A program made the position numbers and the translations under genes. DNA of 64,000 nucleotides, from NCBI GenBank assembly GCA_017303555.1, contig JAFLCN010000006.1:62001-126000 (forward strand), in the 5' to 3' direction. This DNA is from Planctomycetota bacterium. Lineage in GTDB: Bacteria; Planctomycetota; Phycisphaerae; Phycisphaerales; UBA1924. Numbering within the stretch: position 1 is the first letter of the stretch; each line of letters opens with the position of its first letter. The notes under the pieces are model-generated. The model was given only the letters and a program-made list of their open reading frames with translations, searched no databases and was not told where the DNA came from. Of this stretch, positions 9,701 to 18,084 are shown one piece after another.

Positions 9701-9971
9701 TCTTCAGCACCCCGTCGTTACCCGACTGGCTCTGGTAATAGATCAGGTGTTTCGCGCCCGAAAGCTGCTGCTCGATCGGTGCCGCCACCGACTGCGCCAC
9801 CGTCTCTGCGCTCGCGCCCGGATACGTCGCGCTGATCACCACGCTCGGCGGCACGATCTCCGGAAACTGCGCCACCGGCAGATTCTGAATCGCCACCAGC
9901 CCCAGCAGCGTGATCAGCAACGACAGCACCGTCGCGAACACCGGCCGATCAATGAAAAACTTCGCAAACAT
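6786..9971 (-). CDS. RND multidrug efflux transporter, HAE1 (AcrB/MexB-like)
   Basis: An inner-membrane proton/drug antiporter of 1,061 residues, a normal family length. It begins MFAKFFIDRPVFATVLSLLI, as typical of HAE1 pumps. The proton-relay aspartates sit in GIVVDDAIVVVENVER near residue 405 and the relay lysine in LAAKNAILIVEF near residue 935. Two large periplasmic loops separate the TM blocks. The adaptor gene lies just upstream on the same strand, 154 bp away with a CACAGAGG-type repeat between them, so they probably form an operon. No TolC-like outer membrane partner is seen in this window. Substrates cannot be read from the sequence. Confidence 0.95.
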   Translation of the reverse strand: MFAKFFIDRPVFATVLSLLITLLGLVAIQNLPVAQFPEIVPPSVVISATYPGASAETVAQSVAAPIEQQLSGAKHLIYYQSQSGNDGVLKITATFEIGSDQDLAAVEVQNRLAIAQPRLPQEVVRQGITVTKTSSSMLCVVALRSESGEYDDVYLSNYATINLLDAIKRVPGVGDATIFGGKDYAMRVWVDPDRLTQKAFTVTDLATAIRDQNAVFPAGRIGQRPGPADQQLTLPVLTRGRLEDPQDYEDIILRANPDGSMLRLKDVAKVELGSQTYDLFGRLDGEPTTLILIYLQTGANALSTFSAVEAAMRDAQKSFPKGVEWLIPYDTVQFIRASMESVVHTLFEAGILVILVVFIFLQSWRATIIPLVAVPVAIIGTFAGMLALGFTINSLTLFGMVLAIGIVVDDAIVVVENVERIMHDEHLPVREATIKAMDQVTGPVIAIVLVLGAVFLPVAFLGGLTGELYRQFAVTIAVSVAISGLVALTLSPAMCRLLLKPHDGKPKFFLFRWFNTVFDGITHAYSNTVKVAIRLTIVTMLLFGGLLFVTWRLFQTVPGGFIPDEDQGYIIVAMILPDGASIDRTDRLASEVEKFLKADPNVAHTVMLGGFDFLAGGINSTNTGILFARLKPWNDRKAPDQSAQALIGKVYGHFAKNREGLVLPFNPPAIQGLGQRAGFEFQLQARGAGDVRELAAVNQKFMAEAAKRPEITGLNATLRVNTPQLFVDLDRDKAKMLGLSLTDVFNSLQAYLGALYVNDFDKFGRIWRVQLQAEPQFRKSPESITNIYVRNDKGEMVPLSGVVNLKLQSGPNTVARFNGFPAVQITGAPGAGFSTGDSMQAMRDVAAQVLPPGYGYEWSGASFQEIKAGNQAPIVVGFGLVVVFLVLAAQYEKWSLPFAVLLAVPIGVFGALVAVWARNFPNDIYFQIGLLTLVGLAAKNAILIVEFCAMERAAGKGLVEAAVNAARLRFRPIVMTSLAFILGVVPLAIARGAGAAGRQSIGTGVLGGMIAATFLAIFFVPVFFVIIQAVSEKLFEKHGREKGGIANPDAHALKNGQSSGA

Positions 9972-9999
9972 CGAGAATCCTCTCGGAAGTCAGGAAACA

Positions 10000-10113
10000 T
10001 TCACCGCAGAGTCGCAGAGAACACAGAGAGCTGAAGTCATTCCGAAACGGTCGCCCAACTCTTCGTGCTTCTCTTCTTTTCCTCCGCGTTCTCTGCGCCT
10101 CTGCGGTGCAATC
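10000..10113. repeat. CACAGAGG-type dispersed repeat, inverted pair
   Basis: The spacer between the RND pump and adaptor holds a forward unit (TTCACCGCAGAGTCGCAGAG from 10000) and an inverted unit (10067-10113, ending CTCTGCGCCTCTGCGGTG). The same family recurs at 15571, 16629, 17187, 20441, 44522, 45194, 49105 and 49252. It consists of degenerate 7-9 nt CACAGAG units starting with TTCACC. Confidence 0.8.
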
Positions 10114-10125
10114 CGTTTTTGTCTT

Positions 10126-11316
10126 TCATTTCACCGCCGGGGCCGCCCCCGGCGCCGGCACCGTCCCGACGATCTTCACCGGGCTGCCCGGCTGCACCTT
10201 CTGCAGGTTGTCCACGATCACCTTCTCGCCCGGCTTGATCCCAAAGTCCACCACCCAGTCCGAGCCCAGCCAGTCGCCCAGCGTCACCGGTCGCCGCTCG
10301 GCATTCCCGTCGTCGCCCACAACCATCACAAACGTGCCGCTGGGCGTGTTCAAAACCGCTTCCTGCGGCACGGTCAGCACGTTCGGTCGTGTCACGCCCA
10401 GAATCTTCAGCTTCACATACTGCCCCGGCAGCAACCGCGATTCCTTGTTCGGAAACTCCGCGCGGATCATCGCCGTTCCCGTGTTCGGATCGACCTTCAC
10501 ATCCACGAAATTGATCGTCCCCGGCGATTCGAACACCGTGCCGTCCGAAAGCGTGATCTGCGTCGGCAGATGCTTCTCGTTCGAGAGCTTGATCCGCCCG
10601 CTCGCCACGTCGCTCCGCCACTTCAGCACGTCCCGCTCGCTCACGTTGAAGTTCACATAGATCGGGTTCACCTGCTGGCTCGTCGCCAATAAACTGTTCT
10701 GCCCCGCATCGACCAGCGCGCCCTCTTTCTTCTCCGCCCGCCCGATCGTTCCCGACACCGGCGAGAGGATCTTCGTGTAGCTCAGCTCCAGTTCCGCGTT
10801 CGTCACTTGCGCTTCCGAGAGCTTCACTTCCGCCACTGCCTGATCGCGCTGCGCCTGCGCCTTGTCCAGGTCGGCCTGCGCGATGCCCCCCTTCTCGACG
10901 CCTTCCTTCACGCGCGCGAGATTCGATTCCGCCAGCGCCATCTGCGCCCGCGCCTGCGCGAGCTGCGCCCGCGCAATCTGCACGTTCGCCTCGAAGCTCC
11001 GCGGATCGATCGTGAAGAGAAGGTCCCCCTCCTTCACCTGCCCGCCCTCTTCGAAGTGCTGCTTCAGCAAGAACCCCTGCACCCGCGCCCGGATCTCCAC
11101 CGTGCGCGACGCCTCCGTCTGCGCGATGAACTCGTAGTTCCCCGGCGCCGTCACCGGCGTCACAATCTCAACCGCCACATCCGGTGGCTGCATCGGCCCC
11201 GCCGCGTGCTGCTCTCTCTTGCCGCAGCCGCCCAAACCCATCAACGCCGCCAGCCCGACCGCCACCCCGACACCAGCAAAGGTTCGCACGCGCCCCGTCA
11301 ATTGTGCTTCAGCCAT
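10126..11316 (-). CDS. RND efflux periplasmic adaptor (membrane fusion protein), lipoprotein
   Basis: Bridges the RND pump to an outer membrane channel. The signal peptide ends in a lipobox GLGGC (around residue 31), so it is lipid-anchored. Order: beta-barrel strand, lipoyl half (VEIRARVQGFLLKQHFEEGG), long alpha-hairpin coiled coil (ANVQIARAQLAQARAQMALA to about TNAELELSYTKI), second lipoyl half (SPVSGTIGRAEKKEGALV), beta-barrel and membrane-proximal domains. The ATG at 11316 gives a clean signal peptide; a TTG at 11367 would add 17 unlikely residues. It is the first gene of the pump operon. Confidence 0.93.
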   Translation of the reverse strand: MAEAQLTGRVRTFAGVGVAVGLAALMGLGGCGKREQHAAGPMQPPDVAVEIVTPVTAPGNYEFIAQTEASRTVEIRARVQGFLLKQHFEEGGQVKEGDLLFTIDPRSFEANVQIARAQLAQARAQMALAESNLARVKEGVEKGGIAQADLDKAQAQRDQAVAEVKLSEAQVTNAELELSYTKILSPVSGTIGRAEKKEGALVDAGQNSLLATSQQVNPIYVNFNVSERDVLKWRSDVASGRIKLSNEKHLPTQITLSDGTVFESPGTINFVDVKVDPNTGTAMIRAEFPNKESRLLPGQYVKLKILGVTRPNVLTVPQEAVLNTPSGTFVMVVGDDGNAERRPVTLGDWLGSDWVVDFGIKPGEKVIVDNLQKVQPGSPVKIVGTVPAPGAAPAVK

Positions 11317-11414
11317 GCGCCAAGCATAAACCCGTCCGACTCCGGGCCGGTCCCCGCCGTGTTTCAAACAAAAAAATCTTCATCTCCCCCAAGCCGGCGC
11401 CACGAGTCCCAAAC

Positions 11415-11487
<73 letters not shown>

Positions 11488-11499
11488 ACGTCGGAAGTT

Positions 11500-11662
11500 T
11501 AGAGCGGCAGAGCGCAAGAGCAGCAGATTCGCAGAGCAGCAGACCAGAAAAGCCCTTGCCGCTCGTCCGCCATGCCAGTGCAACCGAATTGTGTGGCGGC
11601 CAGCCCGCGGCTTCTGCTCTCAGCATCTGCCGCTCTGCAATTCCGCGGCTCTGCTGCCCTCT
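11500..11662. repeat. GCAGAGC-rich inverted repeat segment between the two tRNA-Arg genes
   Basis: The left part (11500-11550) is rich in GGCAGAGC, AGAGCAGCAGA units and the right part (11607-11662) carries their complement (GCCGCTCTGC, GGCTCTGCTGCC). The two halves could pair as a long imperfect hairpin in an RNA or cruciform. It resembles intergenic repeat material and has no coding potential. Confidence 0.5.
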
Positions 11663-11667
11663 CCAAT

Positions 11668-11741
11668 ACGCTCGGCAGGATTTGAACCTGCGACCCTCGG
11701 TTTCGAAGACCGATGCTCTATCCAGGCTGAGCTACGAACGC
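11668..11741 (-). tRNA. tRNA-Arg (anticodon TCG)
   Basis: A cloverleaf on the minus strand: acceptor GCGTTCG/CGAGCGT with two G-U pairs, D arm GCTC/GAGC, anticodon loop CTTCGAA (TCG, reads CGA), and T loop TTCAAAT. It is 74 nt long and CCA is not encoded. Confidence 0.92.
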
Positions 11742-11839
11742 GTCTACCCAATCGTATCCGCGCTCCTCTTTGGCGCTTTGGATATTTGGCCCTTTGGCCA
11801 TTTCCTCTTCCGGCCCTTCGCTTCTACGATCCGCCCCTT

Positions 11840-12943
11840 ATGGAAGCAGGAATCGTCGGTCTCCCCAACGTCGGCAAAAGCACCCTCTTTAACGCCCTCA
11901 CCAAGGCGGGCGCGCTCGCCGCCAACTACCCCTTTGCCACCATCGAGCCCAACGTCGGCGTCGTCCCCATCCCCGACCCGCGCCTCGAGATCATCCGCTC
12001 CCACATCGAATCTCAGAAGATCATCCCCGCGATGCTCCGCCTCGTCGATATCGCCGGCATCGTCAAGGGCGCCAGCGAAGGCGCCGGCCTCGGCAACAAG
12101 TTCCTCAGCCACATCCGCGAGACCGATGCGATTCTCCAGGTCGTCCGCTGCTTCCTCAAGGCCCCCGGCGGCGAAGACATCACCCACGTCGACGGCTCCG
12201 TCGATCCCATCCGCGATATCGAGACCATCAACACCGAGCTCGTCCTCGCCGACCTCGAAGTCGTCTCCGGCGCACTCGGCAAGGCCGAGCGTGCCGCCAA
12301 GAGCGGCGAAAAAGAATCCGTCATCCGCTACGAGGTCCTCAAAAAGCTCCAGCCCGTCCTCGACGCCGGCAAGGTCGCCCGCACCGTCCACTTCGATGAT
12401 GCCGATCACCAGAAAGTCCTCAAGGGCCTCAACCTCATCACGTCCAAGAAAGTTCTGTACGTGATGAACGTCGATGAAGATGATGTGAACGGCGAAGGCC
12501 CGCTCGCCCAGCGCGTCCGCGAACACGCCAAGAAGGAAGGCGCCGAGTGCGTCCCCATCTGCGCCAAGATCGAGAGCGAACTCTCCGAGCTCGCGGATGC
12601 CGACCGCCTCGAGATGCTTCAGTCGCTGGGAATGTCCGAGCCCGCGCTCAACCGCCTCGCCCGCGCGACGTACAAGCTTCTCGATCTCCAGTCCTTCTAC
12701 ACCGCCGGCCCGAAGGAAATCCGCGCCTGGACCGTCGCCATCGGCAGCACGGCCCCGCAGGCCGCGGGCGTCATCCACACCGACTTCGAGCGCGGCTTCA
12801 TCCGCGCCGAAATCTACTCCGTCGCCGATCTCGAAAAATTCAAGAACGAAAAGGCGATCAAAGAAAACGGCAAGATGCGCATCGAAGGCAAGGACTACGT
12901 GATGCACGATGCCGACGTCTGCCACTTCCTTTTCAACGTCTGA
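11840..12943 (+). CDS. ychF: Redox-regulated ATPase/GTPase YchF (Obg family)
   Basis: A ribosome-associated OBG-family nucleotidase conserved across bacteria. 367 residues. G1 GLPNVGKST is at residues 7-15, G3 is [20 protein letters not shown], and the YchF-specific NVDE replaces the usual NKxD, giving ATP preference in the family. A helical hairpin occupies the middle and a TGS domain the end ([21 protein letters not shown]-terminus CHFLFNV). The ATG at 11840 gives the canonical start [15 protein letters not shown]; there is no clear ribosome site and an upstream extension would run into the tRNA. It is convergent with a pseudopilin gene. Confidence 0.96.
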   Translation: MEAGIVGLPNVGKSTLFNALTKAGALAANYPFATIEPNVGVVPIPDPRLEIIRSHIESQKIIPAMLRLVDIAGIVKGASEGAGLGNKFLSHIRETDAILQVVRCFLKAPGGEDITHVDGSVDPIRDIETINTELVLADLEVVSGALGKAERAAKSGEKESVIRYEVLKKLQPVLDAGKVARTVHFDDADHQKVLKGLNLITSKKVLYVMNVDEDDVNGEGPLAQRVREHAKKEGAECVPICAKIESELSELADADRLEMLQSLGMSEPALNRLARATYKLLDLQSFYTAGPKEIRAWTVAIGSTAPQAAGVIHTDFERGFIRAEIYSVADLEKFKNEKAIKENGKMRIEGKDYVMHDADVCHFLFNV

Positions 12944-13019
12944 CCCCACACCTAGTGGCACCGCCCTTCCCGGCCGAATCGTGTTCACCGCGAACGTGCG
13001 CAAAAGCGACAGTGGAATC

Positions 13020-13844
13020 TCACCGAACGTCCTGCCCCCTCATGCCATAGGGCGTTGTGTTCAAGATCGAATTCATCGTCTCGTTGGTTCGCTGTACCGA
13101 CGGCACGATCTCATCTCGAAACACGTGCGCCGCATGGCCGTCCATGAACGCTATAGAGATCCGACCGCCGCTACCCCAATGAAAAAGCCCATTCACCACC
13201 TGCGTCGAATTCGGATCATACCGGTACGGCCATGCGTGCCACACTTGCGCCTCGTACACGCTCGCTTTCTGAGATGGGAAGAGTGCGTCATCAAACGTGG
13301 CGACACGAGCAACCATCGTCGAATGCTGATCGGTCGGCAGTTCAGGCGACAAGTACGCGGACTCCAAGTACGCGGCTGTCGAGATCGAAAAATCAACCGT
13401 CCAGCGGCCCTCAATTCGCTCACGCATGAATTGATTTGATGGGCAGGCGAGCGAGACTGCACCGACTTCGAGTCCGCTGTATTGCGCGATGGGCCCTTCG
13501 GCGAATGCCACGTATGGGAAGTGCCCATAGTTCGTTCGATCGGTGGCCGTACGAAGAAACTCTCGGCGGTCTGAAAACTTGGCGGGAAAATGCCCGCGAT
13601 AGTCCATGGAGTACATTGTCACGATATTTTGCAGTTGGGATGCGCGTGTTAGGCAAAGAAGTTCGCGGCTCCGTTGACGAAGATGTTGAAGAGAAGGCAC
13701 CGTCAGGCTGAGAAGCACAGCGATAAGCCCAATTCCTACAAGTACTTCAAGAAGAGTGAAGGCCGCGGCGTCAGCGATTCTCCAGCCGCAATCGGAACTC
13801 GCCCGATGTTCGTTGCGATCCCGATTGCTGGAATCAGAGACCAT
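13020..13844 (-). CDS. Pseudopilin-like protein with type IV prepilin N-terminus
   Basis: 274 residues. A hydrophilic leader of about 30 residues ends before FTLLEVLVGIGLIAVLLSLT, the prepilin peptidase site and hydrophobic helix with the conserved Glu five residues after cleavage. The rest is globular with an HAWPYRYDPNSTQVVNGLFH stretch and a GGRISIAFMDGHAAHVF motif resembling the H-x9-DG C-terminus of planctomycete pseudopilin-like proteins. The ATG at 13844 is preceded by AGGTAGG. The gene is divergent from the Cys-rich gene. It is probably processed by a PilD-type peptidase and may belong to a T2SS-related fibre. Confidence 0.8.
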   Translation of the reverse strand: MVSDSSNRDRNEHRASSDCGWRIADAAAFTLLEVLVGIGLIAVLLSLTVPSLQHLRQRSRELLCLTRASQLQNIVTMYSMDYRGHFPAKFSDRREFLRTATDRTNYGHFPYVAFAEGPIAQYSGLEVGAVSLACPSNQFMRERIEGRWTVDFSISTAAYLESAYLSPELPTDQHSTMVARVATFDDALFPSQKASVYEAQVWHAWPYRYDPNSTQVVNGLFHWGSGGRISIAFMDGHAAHVFRDEIVPSVQRTNETMNSILNTTPYGMRGQDVR

Positions 13845-13868
13845 GCAAAAAATCCTACCTGTACCGAA

Positions 13869-13898
13869 TTGACATGGCAAAAAAAAAGCCAGTAAACT
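13869..13898 (+). promoter_or_regulatory. Promoter of the Cys-rich protein / membrane partner operon
   Basis: A consensus -35 TTGACA (13869-13874) is followed at 18 bp by TAAACT (13893-13898), and a strong ribosome site AAAAGGAG (13904-13911) comes six bases before the ATG at 13918. The untranslated leader would be only a few bases. Confidence 0.6.
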
Positions 13899-13917
13899 CT
13901 CGCAAAAGGAGCCCCTC

Positions 13918-14325
13918 ATGATGCGAAGTACTTGCGGTGCGGCGTTGTGCGTGCTCGGAATCACTGCGGCATGCCTCCCGGTGGTGTCCATGGGTGATGG
14001 AGGCGGCAGCATGGGAACCCCATGTTCATGGCGTGTTGCTGGCGATCGAAGTTCGCTAAACTCGACCCAGAACTGTTGAACAAGTGCGGACTGTCAAACA
14101 ACCTACAACCAGAGTATCTTGGGCGAGTGGTGTGAAGGCGGAATTGTCCTCGAAACGTGCGATTGCACTTCGTCGCCGACAACTTTATATCAGTATCAAA
14201 ATGGTTCCTGCTTCGGGTCGTGCAGCGATGGCGGACACGGAGAATGCCTGGGCGGGACGCTCGTGACTTCTGTGCCATACACCTTCCCAATCTGCGGAGG
14301 GCGAGCGTGTCGGTCCATAAACTAG
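13918..14325 (+). pseudogene. Cys-rich secreted protein interrupted by an in-frame TGA
   Basis: Starting at the tandem ATGs 13918/13921 behind AAAAGGAG, the frame encodes a signal peptide (MMRSTCGAALCVLGITAACL) and then a short mature part ending STQNC, where TGA occurs at 14077-14079. The same frame continues to TAG at 14323-14325 with TSADCQTTYN and many paired Cys (CDCTSS, GSCFGSCSDGG, CGGRACRSIN), clearly one Cys-rich domain. The break is therefore a nonsense mutation, a sequencing error, or UGA recoding (the codon follows Cys TGT). The downstream gene's GTG lies inside the tail, so translational coupling would need readthrough or re-initiation. No family is recognised. Confidence 0.6.
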
Positions 14326-15446
14326 TCCAGCAACGAGGGCACAAGTACTTCCGTTTCTCGCGACTCGCCATTGGCTCCGCGACATTACTTGTACTGTCCG
14401 CGTTTCACCGGTCTGAGGCGTCCACCATCGAGGAGCCTGTGCCCGTCGGTCTCAGCAGTTGGTGCGCTGCTTGGAGCGATGTCGCGTGCGCGAAACTTCT
14501 CTGGGATCTTGAAATCCCCTCGTACGACGCTGTCTCCGGCGGGTGGAAGGCCGGTCGCGTGCTCGGTGGCTATGGGGCCCGTTGGCCGGATGGATACATC
14601 ATCGATCTCAGCGATTCGTTCATCCGTGATCCCTTCGTACCGGCGGATGTCGCGACGTCGTCCTCGCTTGCTCGCGTCCGAGCCACGACCCAGCGCAGCA
14701 TCCGCCAGCCAGACGGGATGATGCTCATGGTCACGATCAACGCGGCTGTGAAAGGCGGGATGTATGCCGGACATCAACCAACACTTGCGGAGCGGCCTGA
14801 TCCTCTTGTGGAAGCAAGTCCGCCCGTGGTCGCGTGGTGGTTGGGCTCTCGACTAAACGACGCGTCGGCAATCGGGATCCTGCGCTCGGATTCAGAACTG
14901 ATCGAGTTCGAGGCCCTCGAACTCAAGGCTGTTATCGAGATTCGGAAAGATGCGAATAGCGATTCTTGGTACCTCGCGAAACTCTCCCGCATGGGATCGA
15001 ACTCAAAGCCATGGTGGTCGGCCGAGTTTCAGCAGCCGCGTTCGTTCGGTTCGCCGCGGCATGTGCTTGGAACAATCCGAATCGTCGATATTGAAACTTC
15101 CGATCGGACAGTCGGCTCCACGACGCTTCCGGCGTCGCCTCGAATCAGAAAGGACTTTCTCCTCGAAGCGATCATCGAACGGAGCTGCCCAGAGAAGGAC
15201 TTCACCCAAGACTTGAGCGGGTTGACGCTTTCATCGATTTCGGCATCGAAGCACCCCGTGCAAGAACGCGAAAGCAACAAAAGGATGCAGGAAGCTCTCG
15301 CAAACCAAGCCGCAGCAGCATCCGCGCCCGATCGGGCTCGGAACCAAGGCTCGCTACTCGTGTGGTGGGTCACTGGTGCAGGCGGCATCCTTTGCGTTGC
15401 GATCGGTGGTATTCTAATCGTAAAGCGTCGTTCCGGAACTGTGTGA
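14307..15446 (+). CDS. Type I membrane protein of unknown function (signal peptide plus C-terminal anchor)
   Basis: About 379 residues from the GTG at 14307, which has GGAGGG (14295-14300) six bases upstream and overlaps the end of the Cys-rich gene by 19 bp. The N-terminus has a signal-peptide core (LAIGSATLLVLSAFHRSEAS). The lumenal body is polar, with WDLEIPSYDAVSGGWKAGRV and a DLSDSFIRDPF stretch. A Gln/Ala/Arg-rich linker leads to a C-terminal TM helix (VWWVTGAGGILCVAIGGILI) and the basic tail KRRSG. No known domain is recognised. The operon with the Cys-rich secreted protein suggests the two work together at the cell surface. Confidence 0.65.
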   Translation: MSVHKLVQQRGHKYFRFSRLAIGSATLLVLSAFHRSEASTIEEPVPVGLSSWCAAWSDVACAKLLWDLEIPSYDAVSGGWKAGRVLGGYGARWPDGYIIDLSDSFIRDPFVPADVATSSSLARVRATTQRSIRQPDGMMLMVTINAAVKGGMYAGHQPTLAERPDPLVEASPPVVAWWLGSRLNDASAIGILRSDSELIEFEALELKAVIEIRKDANSDSWYLAKLSRMGSNSKPWWSAEFQQPRSFGSPRHVLGTIRIVDIETSDRTVGSTTLPASPRIRKDFLLEAIIERSCPEKDFTQDLSGLTLSSISASKHPVQERESNKRMQEALANQAAAASAPDRARNQGSLLVWWVTGAGGILCVAIGGILIVKRRSGTV

Positions 15447-15570
15447 TCACCATCTCATTCAAACACTCGGCCACTGATTTCGGGTGTGTCGCACTTTCGC
15501 CATTGACGGCATGTTCGCTCTCAACCGACTCACTCGCACCCATCGACGCATCCTCTCCTTCTCTCTCTCT

Positions 15571-15640
15571 CTTCTCTGCGCAGCTCCGCCCCTCCGCCTC
15601 TGTCCGTGTCTTCCTCCGTGGTCCTCCGTGTTGAACGCAT
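15571..15640 (-). repeat. CACAGAGG-type dispersed repeat (inverted orientation)
   Basis: Pyrimidine-rich units CTCTGCG, CTCTGTCCGTG, TCCTCCGTGG repeat up to the gene start region. This is the same family as at 10000-10113 and 17187-17276. It lies in the 239-bp spacer before the PD40 gene. Confidence 0.7.
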
Positions 15641-15685
15641 TTCGCCCCTCGCAACCAAGCCGCCCCCCGCGTGTACGCGAAGCAC

Positions 15686-16567
15686 ATGCTGACTCTTCTC
15701 CTCGCTCTCGCGCTCGAATCTCCTCAGCCCTTCGCCGACGGCAAAGTCGAAACCGTCAACGGCATCACCTTCACGCCCGACGGCAACACAATCTTCAACG
15801 CCTTCATGCGCCGCGATCCCAAGTCGCCCGATTCCTTCGGCAACATCCGCATGGAGATCTGCACGCAGGATCTCAAAGACGGCCGCTGGTCGCGCCCGCG
15901 CATCGCCGAGTTCTCCGGCAAGCACAACGACTACGAACCATTTCTTTCCGCCGACGGCAAGCGTCTCTTCTTCATGTCCAGCCGCCCGCGCCCGAACACC
16001 ACGCAAGACTGGATCCCGCAGGACATCTGGGTCGTCGAGCGCGAAGCAGCCGCGGCGCCGCAGCAGGGGGAGGGGTGGGGGAAGTGGGGCACCCCGCGCT
16101 TCATCCCCGAAGCCTCATCCGACGGCTACGACGGCTACCCCTGCGAGACCGCCGATCGCACGCTCTTCTTCGCCTCCGATCGCGCTGGCGGTCATGGCGC
16201 CACCGATCTCTGGTGCATCACGAAGACCGGCGACACCTACTCCGCGCCAATCAACCTCTCCGACATCAACACCCCCGAAATCGAAACCGATCCCGTCCTC
16301 CCGCCCGACGGCTCCTTCATCATCTTCCAGTCCGTCCCCAAAGACGCACCCTTCAGCGCCTGCGAACTCGCCGTTTCGTTCCGCATCACCGAAAACAACA
16401 CCACACGCTGGACCAAACCCGCGCTCCTCACCCGCATCAACACAAACGACGGCGAAATCTCCCCCGCCCTCACCCCCGACGGCAAATCACTGCTCTATCT
16501 CTCCGGCCCCAAGCTCATGCAAGCCGACCTCGCCTGGGTCCTCGAAGGCCTCCGACCACAGCATTGA
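15686..16567 (+). CDS. Exported PD40 (WD40-like) beta-propeller protein
   Basis: 293 residues. From the ATG at 15686 a short signal peptide ([19 protein letters not shown]) is followed by PD40/TolB-like blades: FTPDGNTIFNAFM, LSADGKRLFFMSSRP, ETADRTLFFASDRAGGHGATDLW, LPPDGSFIIFQS and LTPDGKSLLYLSG. These five blades suggest a complete or nearly complete propeller. A GTG at 15671 would add five residues only. A G-rich insertion (APQQGEGWGKWG) interrupts one inter-blade loop near residue 128. Proteins of this type are periplasmic scaffolds; no partner is obvious here. Confidence 0.8.
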   Translation: MLTLLLALALESPQPFADGKVETVNGITFTPDGNTIFNAFMRRDPKSPDSFGNIRMEICTQDLKDGRWSRPRIAEFSGKHNDYEPFLSADGKRLFFMSSRPRPNTTQDWIPQDIWVVEREAAAAPQQGEGWGKWGTPRFIPEASSDGYDGYPCETADRTLFFASDRAGGHGATDLWCITKTGDTYSAPINLSDINTPEIETDPVLPPDGSFIIFQSVPKDAPFSACELAVSFRITENNTTRWTKPALLTRINTNDGEISPALTPDGKSLLYLSGPKLMQADLAWVLEGLRPQH

Positions 16568-16628
16568 CGAAGCACAAACATGACTTCTTCTTGTTCTTCT
16601 CCCACTTTCTTTCTCCTTCTCCCTCCTC

Positions 16629-16666
16629 TCTTCTCCGTGCCTCTGTGCCTCTGAGGTGAACTGCCT
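16629..16666 (-). repeat. CACAGAGG-type dispersed repeat
   Basis: CTTCTCCGTGCCTCTGTGCC followed by TCTGAGGTGAA, immediately before the 3' end of the DUF1801 gene. It is in inverted orientation, like the other left-half copies apart from the forward unit at 10000. Confidence 0.75.
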
Positions 16667-16671
16667 TCGCC

Positions 16672-17067
16672 TCACTTCAACCGCACCAGCTTCCCCTTGC
16701 GCTTGACGATGTTCTTGTAATCCCACTGGATCTCACCCGACTTCTTCAGCCAGCGCTTGAGATCCTTCAACACAATCTGATCCACATCCGTATACCGCGC
16801 GCCCGCCGTCTTGAACCCGCCCTCCTCCGCCAGCCCCGGTTCATCAAACGACCGCCCGCTCCAAAACAGCAGCCGCACGCAGTCCTTCAACTTGTGGTAT
16901 CCCACAATCGGATTCCCATCCAAAAACCACACCGGATGCGCATGCCAGATCTTGCACTCGGCCCCCTTCAAGTTCGCATCGATCGCCTTCGCAAGCGCAG
17001 CACAAATCTTCTTGTCCGCTGCCGCCAGCTCCGCGTTGTACGCCCGAATGTCCTTGTGAATCGCCAT
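16672..17067 (-). CDS. DUF1801-domain protein
   Basis: 131 residues, a typical single-domain length. Family features are the N-terminal helix ([20 protein letters not shown]), the central strand [20 protein letters not shown], and [15 protein letters not shown]. It is cytoplasmic with no signal peptide. The family's biochemical role is not established. It stands alone in antisense orientation between two + strand genes, with repeat material on both sides. Confidence 0.8.
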   Translation of the reverse strand: MAIHKDIRAYNAELAAADKKICAALAKAIDANLKGAECKIWHAHPVWFLDGNPIVGYHKLKDCVRLLFWSGRSFDEPGLAEEGGFKTAGARYTDVDQIVLKDLKRWLKKSGEIQWDYKNIVKRKGKLVRLK

Positions 17068-17186
17068 AGCCCGCGAGCATACCCGCGCATTCGAGGCGCG
17101 CCAATACCAGCAAAGAGCTTCAACGGTCCATCAACGCACACGCGCCCACCGTTCTTCACAATCCTTCCTTCTCCTTTCCACCCCTT

Positions 17187-17276
17187 TCTTCTCTGTGCCT
17201 CTGCGCCTCTGTGGTGAATGTCTTTCTCCGTGTCTTCCTCCGTGGTTCTCCGTGGCCCTCCGTGGTAAACTGCCTT
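17187..17276 (-). repeat. CACAGAGG-type dispersed repeat, long copy
   Basis: About 90 bp of units CTCTGTGCC, TCTGCGCCTC, TGTGGTGAATG, then CCGTG/TCCTCCGTGG repeats, ending three bases before the start codon of the next gene. It therefore occupies the whole immediate 5' region where a ribosome site would be expected, and none is seen. Confidence 0.8.
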
Positions 17277-17278
17277 TC

Positions 17279-18052
17279 ATGCGCCGCGCCTTCACACTCA
17301 TCGAGCTCCTCGTCGTCCTCGCCATCATCGCGCTCCTCATCGCCCTCATCCTCCCCGCACTCGGCAGCGCCCGCGAATCCGCCCGCACGCTCAAGTGCCA
17401 GGCCGTCCTCCGCGAAATCCAGACCGCCGCGCACCTCTACGCCAACAACAACCGCGACAACCTCCCCCGCGAAGGCACCCTCGGCACAACCAAAGAAACC
17501 GAGCGCCGCAACATCCCGTGGGACATCGCCTTCCGCCCGACCTTCGACGATCGCGCCTCCACCTCGCACGACATCGGCGATCAATTCGCCTCCGCCCCGT
17601 ACTACCGCTGTCCCTCCGTCCGCCAGAGCGATCAGCCCATCCACTACATCAGCAACGGCTTCGCCTTCCTCCGTCCCACCGAAGTCGACGAGCGCGGCAG
17701 CACCGACCCCCTCTTCCGCCGCGGCCCAACCCCGCTCACCCTCGTCCGCACCCCCTCATCCACACCCTACATGTCCGAACTCGCCGACGACCCCAACGAC
17801 GAACTCCTCACCGTCTGGAAAACCCTCGGCCCCTCCGACATGGCCCTCGGCCAGTGCTACGACATCTGGCGCCCCCGCCACATCACGCCCAACTCCGGTG
17901 ACTACCGCATCAACCCAAAACGCCACGGCGGCAAAAACGCAAACACCGCCGGCAGCAACGCCGCCTTCTTCGACACCCACATCGCCATCCTCAAGCCCGA
18001 CACGCTCTCGAACCCCAACACCTGGGACGACGGCCACTACTCCGGCAGGTGA
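17279..18052 (+). CDS. Pseudopilin-like protein (prepilin N-terminus, planctomycete type)
   Basis: 257 residues. The short leader MRRA is cleaved before [20 protein letters not shown], the classic prepilin motif with Glu at +5. The globular part includes [15 protein letters not shown], a [20 protein letters not shown] region, and ends with [20 protein letters not shown], matching the H-G-x-x-N-x-F-x-D-G region of planctomycete pseudopilin-like proteins. The ATG at 17279 was chosen for the short basic leader. It is separate from the T2SS operon at 52-58 kb, but would plausibly use the same peptidase. Confidence 0.85.
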   Translation: MRRAFTLIELLVVLAIIALLIALILPALGSARESARTLKCQAVLREIQTAAHLYANNNRDNLPREGTLGTTKETERRNIPWDIAFRPTFDDRASTSHDIGDQFASAPYYRCPSVRQSDQPIHYISNGFAFLRPTEVDERGSTDPLFRRGPTPLTLVRTPSSTPYMSELADDPNDELLTVWKTLGPSDMALGQCYDIWRPRHITPNSGDYRINPKRHGGKNANTAGSNAAFFDTHIAILKPDTLSNPNTWDDGHYSGR

Positions 18053-18084
18053 TTCATCTGGACGGTTTGCATTCCGTCTCCGCC

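Noticed and set aside
7548..10034. Long antisense open frame across the RND transporter gene
   Set aside because: It is Arg/His/Gln-rich, has no domain, and is the expected shadow of a GC-rich gene. Similar long antisense frames over the TPR protein (40759-43254), PD40/TonB-like gene and RRM region were rejected for the same reason.
11317..11367. Upstream TTG start for the RND adaptor
   Set aside because: It would place 17 polar residues before a normal lipoprotein signal peptide; the ATG at 11316 is sufficient.
13918..14325. Annotating the Cys-rich gene as a selenoprotein
   Set aside because: The TGA follows a Cys codon, but no clear SECIS hairpin follows and no selenocysteine genes are in the window, so it is reported as an interrupted gene with recoding as one option.
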